Of a stretch of DNA of 64,000 nt, positions 57,612-64,000 are shown in pieces; position 1 is the first letter of the stretch; every line of letters begins with the position of its first letter. The stretch spans positions 62,001 through 126,000 of the forward strand of contig NZ_WHNQ01000005.1 of NCBI RefSeq assembly GCF_009362785.1, given 5' to 3'. The notes beneath the pieces are model-generated. The model was not told the origin of the DNA. It searched no databases and saw only the letters and a program-made list of their open reading frames with translations. The DNA comes from Paraburkholderia atlantica. Lineage in GTDB: Bacteria; Pseudomonadota; Gammaproteobacteria; Burkholderiales; Burkholderiaceae. A program made the position numbers and the translations under genes.

Positions 57612-58373
57612 ATGTCACTCCATTCGAAGAAAGAGCAGATTCAAACGTTGCGGGAGCAGGGTTTTGTAGTCGTGCCAGGACTCGTGTCGCCCGAGCGTTG
57701 CGACGAGCTGAAGCGGATCGCACAGCGGCAGCTGCAGGTAGCGGCAGCGCCGATCGAATTCGAAGCGGATCTGAAGTATCCGGGCGCGCCGTCATCGAAG
57801 GATGCGCCGGGCGGACATACGGTGCGGCGCTTGCTCGATGCATACGGTCGTCACCCCGCATTCGCGCAATGGGCGACCGCGCCCGAAATCCGTGGCTGGA
57901 TGGAACTGTATTTTGGCGAGGAGCCGCGACTGTCCCGCGCGCATCACAACTGCATGATGACGAAGCACCCCGCGTACGGCAGCCTGACCGGCTGGCATCG
58001 CGACGTGCGTTACTGGTCGTTCGAGCGCGACGATCTGGTGTCGGTGTGGCTCGCAGTCGGCCCGGAGACCATCGATAACGGCGCGCTGTGGTTCGTGCCG
58101 CACTCGCACGGCGCCGCCTTCACGTCCGACCGTTTCGACGAAGCGAAATTTTTCCGCACGGATCTCGCCGAGAACGAGGCGGCGATCCGCACCGCGGTGT
58201 CGCCGGAGCTGAAGACCGGCGACGTGGTGTTCTTCCACTGCAACACGCTGCACTCGGCCGGCAAGAATCTCAGCGATCAGGTGAAGTTCTCGCTGGTGTT
58301 CACCTATCACGGCGTAAGCAACGTGCCGCTGCCCGGCACGCGCTCGGCTGCGAAGCCCGAGATCGCGTTCTAG
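57612..58373 (+). CDS. Phytanoyl-CoA dioxygenase (PhyH) family protein
   Basis: A 253-aa Fe(II)/2-oxoglutarate-dependent oxygenase. The iron facial triad is visible as H129-x-D131 (GWHRDVRYW) and H214 (CNTLHSAGKN). Residue K225, or the conserved ligand near it, may bind 2-oxoglutarate. ATG 57612 has GGA nearby. Bacterial PhyH proteins have varied substrates, and no pathway genes are adjacent. DUF3185 converges just downstream. Confidence 0.88.
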   Translation: MSLHSKKEQIQTLREQGFVVVPGLVSPERCDELKRIAQRQLQVAAAPIEFEADLKYPGAPSSKDAPGGHTVRRLLDAYGRHPAFAQWATAPEIRGWMELYFGEEPRLSRAHHNCMMTKHPAYGSLTGWHRDVRYWSFERDDLVSVWLAVGPETIDNGALWFVPHSHGAAFTSDRFDEAKFFRTDLAENEAAIRTAVSPELKTGDVVFFHCNTLHSAGKNLSDQVKFSLVFTYHGVSNVPLPGTRSAAKPEIAF

Positions 58374-58403
58374 TCGTTTCGGTCGCGGGCCTCGCGCGGA
58401 CGC

Positions 58404-58610
58404 TCAGCGCTTGCGCCCCGACATCGCGATTCCCGTCAGCCCGGCGAGCGTCGCCACCACGCCCGCGACGATCAGCACGATCGCCTTGTTGCTCGGCGAA
58501 CCGGTAAAGAAGCGCGACACGTCGCTGCTCACCGAATTGAACGCCTGCCCGCCGAAATACAGCAGCACGATGCCGCCGACAATCAGCGCGATCGAAATCG
58601 CCTTCGCCAT
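58404..58610 (-). CDS. DUF3185 small membrane protein
   Basis: A 68-aa protein with two hydrophobic segments (about 4-24 and 43-62) separated by a short polar loop with FFTGSPSNKAI, as in DUF3185. ATG 58610 lies behind GGGAGG. Role unknown. Confidence 0.85.
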   Translation of the reverse strand: MAKAISIALIVGGIVLLYFGGQAFNSVSSDVSRFFTGSPSNKAIVLIVAGVVATLAGLTGIAMSGRKR

Positions 58611-58837
58611 CTGCACCTCCCATCAACTTGAACCGGCCAGAGTGTAGGTGAGCCGCGCGTGCTCGTCCATCCCGCATACTGGGTGCCTGCAAGCGCCGCG
58701 TCGATTGGCTAACATAGCGGTCTAGCCGCACCACGGCGACATCACGACAATAAATCCCCCGAGCAGCACGCCTCCCGCAACGCGCGAATCCTCACGCCCG
58801 CAATTCTCGGGCGATCTCATCGACAAGGACACTAGCA

Positions 58838-59881
58838 ATGGCTTACGAAGCAGCTTCAGAACGCTATTCGGACATGCAATACCGCGTCTGCGGCAAGTCG
58901 GGTCTCAAATTGCCGGCGCTGTCGCTCGGCCTGTGGCACAACTTCGGCGACACCACGCCGATCTCGACGCAGCGTGACATTCTGCGCACGGCCTTCGACC
59001 TCGGCATCACGCACTTCGATCTGGCGAACAACTACGGCCCGCCGTATGGCAGCGCGGAAACCAATTTCGGGCGTCTGTTCAAGGACGATTTCAAACCGTA
59101 CCGCGACGAGCTGCTGATCTCGTCGAAGGCCGGCTGGGATATGTGGCCGGGTCCGTACGGCCAGGGCGGCGGCTCGCGCAAGTACGTGCTCGCGAGTCTC
59201 GATCAGAGCCTGAAGCGCATGGGCCTCGAATACGTCGACATCTTCTATTCGCATCGCTTCGACGCGCACACGCCGCTCGAAGAAACAGCGGGCGCATTGG
59301 CGAGCGCGGTGCAGCAGGGCAAGGCGCTCTACATCGGCATCTCGTCGTACTCGTCGGCGAAGACGCGCGAAATGACGAAGCTGCTCGCCGAATACAAGGT
59401 GCCGCTGCTGATCCATCAGCCGTCGTACAACATGCTGAACCGCTGGATCGAACACGACCTGCTCGATACGCTCGACGAAGTCGGCGCTGGCGCGATCGCA
59501 TTCACGCCGCTCGCGCAAGGGCTGTTGACCGGCAAGTACCTGAACGGCGTGCCGGCCGATGCGCGCGTCAACAAGCCGGGCGGCGGTTCGCTGAAAGACG
59601 AGCATCTGAGCCCGCAGAACATCGAGCACGTGAGGAAGCTCAACGACATCGCGCAGCGCCGTGGTCAGAGCCTCGCGCAGATGGCGCTCGCGTGGGCGTT
59701 GCGCGATCAGCGCGTGACCTCGGTGCTGATCGGCGCGAGCCGCGCGGAGCAGGTGCGCGAGAACGTCGGCGCGCTGAAGAACCTCGCGTTCTCGGCCGAC
59801 GAACTCGCCGAAATCGATCGCTATGCGACCGAAGGTGGGATCAATCTGTGGGAAAAGCCGTCGACGGATCAGGCGATCTGA
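58838..59881 (+). CDS. yghZ: Aldo-keto reductase, YghZ/L-glyceraldehyde-3-phosphate reductase type
   Basis: A 347-aa (alpha/beta)8 NADPH-dependent reductase. The catalytic tetrad is D61, Y66 (DLANNYGPP), K97 (ISSKAGW) and H139 (DIFYSHRFD). It follows the AKR14 group (E. coli YghZ/Gpr), which reduces L-glyceraldehyde-3-phosphate and methylglyoxal. Single-gene unit with its own terminator. Confidence 0.92.
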   Translation: MAYEAASERYSDMQYRVCGKSGLKLPALSLGLWHNFGDTTPISTQRDILRTAFDLGITHFDLANNYGPPYGSAETNFGRLFKDDFKPYRDELLISSKAGWDMWPGPYGQGGGSRKYVLASLDQSLKRMGLEYVDIFYSHRFDAHTPLEETAGALASAVQQGKALYIGISSYSSAKTREMTKLLAEYKVPLLIHQPSYNMLNRWIEHDLLDTLDEVGAGAIAFTPLAQGLLTGKYLNGVPADARVNKPGGGSLKDEHLSPQNIEHVRKLNDIAQRRGQSLAQMALAWALRDQRVTSVLIGASRAEQVRENVGALKNLAFSADELAEIDRYATEGGINLWEKPSTDQAI

Positions 59882-59933
59882 TCGCGTGACAAGCCGTCCG
59901 CGCAACAGGCGGATGGAACGAAGGGCAAAACGA

Positions 59934-59960
59934 AGCCGCACGCTCGGCGTGCGGCTTTTT
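59934..59960 (+). terminator. Rho-independent terminator after the aldo-keto reductase
   Basis: A 9-bp stem (AGCCGCACG 59934-59942 / CGTGCGGCT 59948-59956) with a 5-nt loop is followed by TTTTT. Confidence 0.88.
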
Positions 59961-59980
59961 CGTTGGTACTTCGCCGCGCT

Positions 59981-60163
59981 CTATACGAGCGCCGGCAGAC
60001 CCTCGACCAGCGCCACCGCGCACATCACACCGATCAGCGCGCCCAGCACACGCAGCGCGTTGTGACGCAACTCGGTTTTGCAGGGCAGCGCGCCGACGAA
60101 TAGCGCACCCGCCAACGCCATCGGAATGACCAGGATGAAATCGCCGATCGTAAAGTACGTCAT
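59981..60163 (-). CDS. Small hypothetical membrane protein
   Basis: A 60-aa protein with two hydrophobic segments (about 5-24 and 36-58) around the charged middle PCKTELRHNALR. ATG 60163 has a strong GGAGGAG ribosome site, which supports translation; longer in-frame readings lack one. No family is recognised. Confidence 0.7.
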   Translation of the reverse strand: MTYFTIGDFILVIPMALAGALFVGALPCKTELRHNALRVLGALIGVMCAVALVEGLPALV

Positions 60164-60446
60164 CTTCGTCTCCTCCCATGCGGGATGGTCGCTATGTCGT
60201 TCCGGCAGAGGCTGCGGCTTTGAAATCATGCAGTACCAGTGCACTAATCGAGTATAGGAGACTGATGGAGCGGCGCGACGGCGCAAGCGTGCGCGTCGGC
60301 GCTTATTCGCAAGCTGCTGAACCCCGGCGCAGCAGGCATGCGGCGATTGGCGCGGCGCAACAAAACACGCCGGGAAGTATCAAGCGTTCGCTTACGCAAG
60401 CCTTTCGTTTTTCGCCGATCCACGCGGACTGGGTGACCGCGTGCGG

Positions 60447-61724
60447 CTATTCGCGTCCGCGCAAGTGCCTCGCGGCGATCAAGCCGATCGCGAGCAGCGC
60501 ACCGACCAGCCCGACGACCCCGTTCCAGCCGTGACCGGCCCACACGTGGCCGCCATACGAGCCGATCAGGCTCGAGCCGATGTAGTACGCGAGCAGATAC
60601 AGCGCCGCGGCCTGGCCTTTTGCATCTTTCGCCAGACGCCCGACCCAGCCGCTCGCGACCGAATGCCCGGCAAAGAACCCGAACGTCACGCATGCGATCC
60701 CGGTCGCGACCGCCGCGAGCGGATGCAGCATCGTCAGCGCGAGGCCGAACACCATCAGCAGCAGGCTCCCGATCAGCACGCGCGCGCGGCCGAACGTATC
60801 GGCCATGCGCCCGGACCACGGCGACGCGACCACCCCGACCAGATAGACGATAAAGATCGCGCCGATCTCCGTCTGATTCAGCCGATACGGCGGCGCCAGC
60901 AGCCGGTAGCCGATGTAGTTGTACAGCGTGACGAAGCTGCCCATCAGCACGAAGCCGAGCAGGAACAGCAGCGGCAGGCCCGGTCGCGTGAACTGCCGCA
61001 ACAGCAACGTGCGGTGATGCGCGAAGCCGAGGCCGCGGCGCGGCACGAAATGGCGCGACGGCGGCAGCAATGCGCGGAACGCGAGCATCGACAGCAGGCC
61101 GAGCACGCCGATCGTGCCGATTGCGACGCGCCATGAAAACAGATCCGCAACCACGCCGGTGATCACCCGCCCAGCCATGCCGCCGATCGCCGTGCCGCCG
61201 ACGTACAAACCCATCGCGAGACCGAGGCCATCCGGATGCACTTCCTCCGCGAGATAAGCCATCGCGACGGCCGGCACGCCGCCGAGCGCGAGCCCTTCGA
61301 GCGTGCGCAGAATGAGCAACTGATTCCAGTGCGGCGCGACCGATACGCCAATCGTCAGCACCGACGACACCGTCAGCGACAGCGTCATCAGCTTGTGCCG
61401 GCTCCAACCCTCGGAGACGAAACCCGCGACGAAAATCGCCAGTGCGAGCGCCGCGGTGGATAGCGACAGCGACAGACTGCTTTGCGCCGGTGTCACGTTG
61501 AACGCTTCGGAGAACGACGGCAGCAGCGGCTGCACGCAGTAGAGCAGCGAGAAGGTCGCATAGCCGGCGAACAGCAGCGCGAGGCTGGCACGCCAGTACG
61601 CGCGCGAACCGCGTTCCAGAAAGGGGATGTCCGACACGCTGGTGGTGCGGGTGGAAGCTGCTGAAGCTGCTAGGGGGGAGGGAACGGCAGATGCAGTCCG
61701 CTGGGATTGCGGCGGCAGGGTCAC
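60447..61724 (-). CDS. MFS transporter, YnfM/arabinose-efflux type
   Basis: A 425-aa major-facilitator exporter with about 12 membrane segments. A 40-residue Ser/Ala/Thr-rich N-terminal extension precedes the first segment (LALLFAGYATFSLLYCVQPLLP). The start is GTG 61724 with AAGGAG at 7-nt spacing. Family members are drug or sugar exporters; substrate unknown. It lies 133 bp after the outer-membrane efflux gene on the same strand, so it may or may not share its transcript. Confidence 0.88.
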   Translation of the reverse strand: MTLPPQSQRTASAVPSPLAASAASTRTTSVSDIPFLERGSRAYWRASLALLFAGYATFSLLYCVQPLLPSFSEAFNVTPAQSSLSLSLSTAALALAIFVAGFVSEGWSRHKLMTLSLTVSSVLTIGVSVAPHWNQLLILRTLEGLALGGVPAVAMAYLAEEVHPDGLGLAMGLYVGGTAIGGMAGRVITGVVADLFSWRVAIGTIGVLGLLSMLAFRALLPPSRHFVPRRGLGFAHHRTLLLRQFTRPGLPLLFLLGFVLMGSFVTLYNYIGYRLLAPPYRLNQTEIGAIFIVYLVGVVASPWSGRMADTFGRARVLIGSLLLMVFGLALTMLHPLAAVATGIACVTFGFFAGHSVASGWVGRLAKDAKGQAAALYLLAYYIGSSLIGSYGGHVWAGHGWNGVVGLVGALLAIGLIAARHLRGRE

Positions 61725-61800
61725 AACTGAACTCCTTGGGTCACACGGAAACGCGCAAAGACGTTAAGGATACGCTGAAAACGCGTTTCGAGCCGGTGGC

Positions 61801-61830
61801 GTGGGCAACGCGGCGCGCCGCGTTGCCCAC
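61801..61830. repeat. 30-bp perfect palindrome after the outer-membrane efflux gene
   Basis: GTGGGCAACGCGGCG (61801-61815) is followed at once by its exact complement (61816-61830). On the minus strand it starts 27 bp after the stop of the OprM-type gene. No T-run follows, so it is not a classical terminator. Confidence 0.7.
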
Positions 61831-61857
61831 AGCATGTCGCGCGCCCGTCTTCCGTCG

Positions 61858-63444
61858 CTAGCCGTGCGCCCCGGCGTCGCTGGCCGGCGTCGGCGCCGGC
61901 GCCGGCGCCTGCGTCGCCCCCGAAGTCGCCGTCGACGGATGTACAAGCGCATCGTCGCCCGGCAGTACCGACGTATCCCAGCCCCCGCCGAGCGCCTTCA
62001 CGAGCGCGACGCTCGCGGCCATCCGGCGGCGTGCGATCGACACCGCGTTGCGCTCGTTGGTGAGCGTGGTCGTCTGCGCGACGACCACGTCGAGATAGGT
62101 GATCGCGCCGTTCCGGTAGCGGTCCGACACGACCGCGAGCGAGCGCCGCGCGGCCGCGACCGCGTCGTCCTGTGCGGCCGCTTCTTGTTCCAGCACGCGC
62201 AGCGCGGCCAGATTGTCCTCGACCTGGCCGAACGCGTTCAGCACCGTTTGCCGATATTGCGCGACGCTTTCGTCGTAGTGCGCGCGCGCCTGCTCCTTGA
62301 CGGCCGCGCGGCCGCCGAAGTCGAGCAGCGTGCCGGCGAGCGTCGGCCCGAGCGACCACAGCCGGCTCGGCGCGAGCAGCCACTGGCTATAGTTGGTCGC
62401 CTCGAGTCCGCCCGTCACGGCCAGCACGAGGTTCGGGAAAAACGCCGCGGTGGCCACGCCGATCTGCGCGTTCATCGCGGCGACGTGCCGCTCGGCCGCA
62501 GCGATATCGGGACGCCGCTCGAGCAATCCGGACGGCACGCCGGCCGTGGCGATCACCGGCACCGCGACCAGTGGCGCGACCGGCAGCGTGAAGGTCGACG
62601 GCGGCTGGCCGATCAGGATCGCGATCGCATGTTCGAGCTGCGCGCGCTGAACGCCGAGGTCGAGCGCCTGCGCCTGGGTCGTCTTCAGCTGGGTTTGCGC
62701 CTGCGCGACGTCGGCATCGGTCGCGATGCCGCCGGTGAAGCGATGCTGCGTCAGTTCGAGCGCCTCCTGGTAGGCCTTGATCGTGTCGTCGAGGAGTCGG
62801 CGCTCCTGATCGAGTCCGCGCAGCTCGAAGTAATCGGTGGCGAGCTCGGCCTGCATCGACAGCAGCGCGGCGTCGAGGTCGGCGGCGCTCGCTTGCGCGC
62901 CAGCTTTCGCGCCTTCGACGCTGCGCGACACACGGCCCCACAGGTCGGGTTCCCACGACGCGTCGACCTGCACCAGATAGTCGTTCAGCGCGAGACCGGC
63001 GGTCGATTTATGCAGCACGTTCTCCGAGGACCGCGTGCGCGAATACTGGACGCCCGCGGTGACTACCGGGAAGAATTGCGAGCGATATTGCGCGACGCTC
63101 GCGCGCGCCGCGCGAAAGCGCGCCTCGGCGGCCTGCACGTCCTGGTTCGCGCTTGCGACCTGCGGTTCGAGTGCATCGAGCGATGCGTCGCCGTAGATGC
63201 GCCACCACGCGCCTCGCGTGAGCGTGTCGGCCGGTTGCGCGGGCTTCCAGCCGGTGCCTTCGAGTTCGCGCCAGGTCGCGGGTGTGACGGCGGCGGGCTT
63301 CACGTAGTCGGGGCCGACGGTGCAGGCGCCGAGCGCGCCGGCGAGAGCCAGCGCGACTGCCGAGGCGCGAATGGAATCGCTCGCCGACCCGCGCGCGAAT
63401 TCAGCCGATGACGCCAGCGCGCGCCGCATAACCGACATCTTCAT
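61858..63444 (-). CDS. Outer-membrane efflux lipoprotein (OprM/NodT family)
   Basis: A 528-aa outer-membrane channel of the RND/MFS tripartite efflux type. It has a lipoprotein signal peptide with lipobox LAGALGAC (Cys about 41), the NodT start VGPDYVKP, and two OEP repeats with LLERRPDIAAAERH and long alpha-helical stretches for the periplasmic barrel. ATG 63444 behind GAGGA is preferred; a GTG at 63450 overlaps the upstream stop. It follows a membrane-fusion protein on the same strand. Confidence 0.93.
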   Translation of the reverse strand: MKMSVMRRALASSAEFARGSASDSIRASAVALALAGALGACTVGPDYVKPAAVTPATWRELEGTGWKPAQPADTLTRGAWWRIYGDASLDALEPQVASANQDVQAAEARFRAARASVAQYRSQFFPVVTAGVQYSRTRSSENVLHKSTAGLALNDYLVQVDASWEPDLWGRVSRSVEGAKAGAQASAADLDAALLSMQAELATDYFELRGLDQERRLLDDTIKAYQEALELTQHRFTGGIATDADVAQAQTQLKTTQAQALDLGVQRAQLEHAIAILIGQPPSTFTLPVAPLVAVPVIATAGVPSGLLERRPDIAAAERHVAAMNAQIGVATAAFFPNLVLAVTGGLEATNYSQWLLAPSRLWSLGPTLAGTLLDFGGRAAVKEQARAHYDESVAQYRQTVLNAFGQVEDNLAALRVLEQEAAAQDDAVAAARRSLAVVSDRYRNGAITYLDVVVAQTTTLTNERNAVSIARRRMAASVALVKALGGGWDTSVLPGDDALVHPSTATSGATQAPAPAPTPASDAGAHG

Positions 63445-63446
63445 GA

Positions 63447-64000
63447 TCACGTCCTCGCGCCCGGCCGCGCGCCGCCTTGCGCCGCCGGCGAGCTGGCCGC
63501 CGCACCGGCCGCCCCAGCCGCACCTTCCGAAGCCGCACCGTCTTCCGCCTTGCGCGGCACGATCCGTACCGGCGCGCCATCGACGATCGAATCCTGCGGA
63601 TTCAGGATCACCTGCTCATTGCCCTGCAGACCCGCCACGATCGCGACGCGCGTGCCGAAGTCCGTGCCGAGTGACACCGGCAGCAGCTTCACCTTGTGCT
63701 GCGGATCGACGGTCGCGACCTTGACGCCGTCGGGACGGAACAGCAGCGCGTTGCCCGGCAGCGTGAACGACGCCGTGCCCGCGCCGAGCGCGAAATGCAC
63801 CTGCGCGTACGCGCCCGGCAACAGCTCGCCGCTGCGATTGTCGACGTCGACCTCGACGAGCATCGTGCGCTGCTGCGGATCGACCGCGCCCGCAGTGCGC
63901 GCGACCATACCCGGGTAGTGCCGCGACGGCGTCTCGGTCAGCGTCAGAAACGCGCTTTGCTGCGCGCGCACCTGCTGCGCGTACGCTTGCGGCACGTTTA
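63447..64000 (-). CDS. Efflux membrane-fusion protein, C-terminal part
   Basis: The last ~184 residues of a HlyD/MdtA/AcrA-type periplasmic adaptor; the 5' part is beyond the window end, and no start lies inside. Visible are NVPQAYAQ, PSRHYPGMVARTAGAVDPQQRTMLVEVDVDN, LLPGAYAQVHFAL and the membrane-proximal domain with ALLFRPDGVKVATVD. An Ala/Gly-rich tail ends it. Its stop nearly abuts the outer-membrane factor. The inner-membrane pump is likely coded further upstream, off the window. Confidence 0.92.
   Translation of the reverse strand, partial: NVPQAYAQQVRAQQSAFLTLTETPSRHYPGMVARTAGAVDPQQRTMLVEVDVDNRSGELLPGAYAQVHFALGAGTASFTLPGNALLFRPDGVKVATVDPQHKVKLLPVSLGTDFGTRVAIVAGLQGNEQVILNPQDSIVDGAPVRIVPRKAEDGAASEGAAGAAGAAASSPAAQGGARPGART

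Noticed and set aside
60264..60534. A plus-strand frame beginning MERRDGASVRVG behind AGGAG
   Set aside because: The ribosome site is good, but the frame runs about 90 bp into the antisense of the MFS gene and its sequence has no recognisable features.

Overview
The window is a high-GC, gene-dense stretch of bacterial core chromosome. Gene content and order (topB-trx-dprA/def-fmt, htpX-rsmB-DUF4390-ntrYX, mreBCD-mrdA-rodA, metXW-ampG, slmA-HAD-argB, hslVU, dksA near a COG0523 GTPase, lpxL-dapF-DUF484-xerC-rlmI, metK) point to a betaproteobacterium of the Burkholderiaceae, most like Burkholderia or Paraburkholderia chromosome 1. No rRNA operon, insertion sequence, prophage, integron or CRISPR array was seen, and nothing stands out by base composition as recently acquired.

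Layout. 0-4 kb: GTP-dependent PEP carboxykinase (pckG), with a perfect CRP-type palindrome far upstream, and a LysR regulator. 4-9 kb (minus): dprA, a thioredoxin-like protein and topB, i.e. DNA uptake, redox and topology genes. 8.8-11 kb: def and fmt (N-formyl-methionine cycle) and a LysE exporter. 11-17.4 kb: htpX behind a heat-shock-like promoter, then a tight run rsmB/DUF4390/ntrY-like/ntrX-like. 17.5 kb: tRNA-Phe with its own promoter and terminator. 17.9-19.9 kb: queC-queE-queD (preQ0/queuosine). 20-21.6 kb: a HpaI-type aldolase coupled to a Sel1-repeat protein. 21.6-28.1 kb (minus): the rod-shape cluster mreB-mreC-mreD-mrdA-rodA. 28.5-32 kb: gatCAB, diverging from mreB. 32-33.7 kb: a class III PPK2 and exonuclease III.

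33.7-38.2 kb (minus): metX-metW-ampG-M48 protease, with a promoter/operator-like palindrome before metX. 38.5-41 kb (minus): slmA, a HAD nucleotidase and argB. 41.3-43.2 kb: a small Cys-rich CWC protein and a TPR-glycosyltransferase-like protein. 43.4-45.2 kb: a RegB/RegA-type redox two-component pair. 45.3-50 kb (minus): hslVU behind a second heat-shock-like promoter, a DksA lacking most zinc ligands, and a COG0523 GTPase with a 24-His linker. 50-55 kb (minus): rlmI, xerC, DUF484, dapF, lpxL. 55.1-56.6 kb: metK with a strong promoter, a structured leader and an elaborate 3' end. 56.6-64 kb: a gene-poor kilobase, then a PhyH-type oxygenase, DUF3185, an aldo-keto reductase, a 60-aa membrane protein, an MFS exporter and the distal part of a tripartite efflux operon cut by the window end.

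No clearly new multi-gene system was found; this is mostly conserved housekeeping DNA. The most interesting signals are regulatory: paired sigma-32-like promoters with identical spacers, structured leaders at queC and metK, the metX operator-like palindrome, the CRP-type site, and several perfect hairpins lacking terminator U-tracts. At the protein level the NtrX-like regulator without an AAA+ domain, the zinc-ligand-poor DksA near a metal-chaperone GTPase, and the AmpG-M48 coupling deserve a look.
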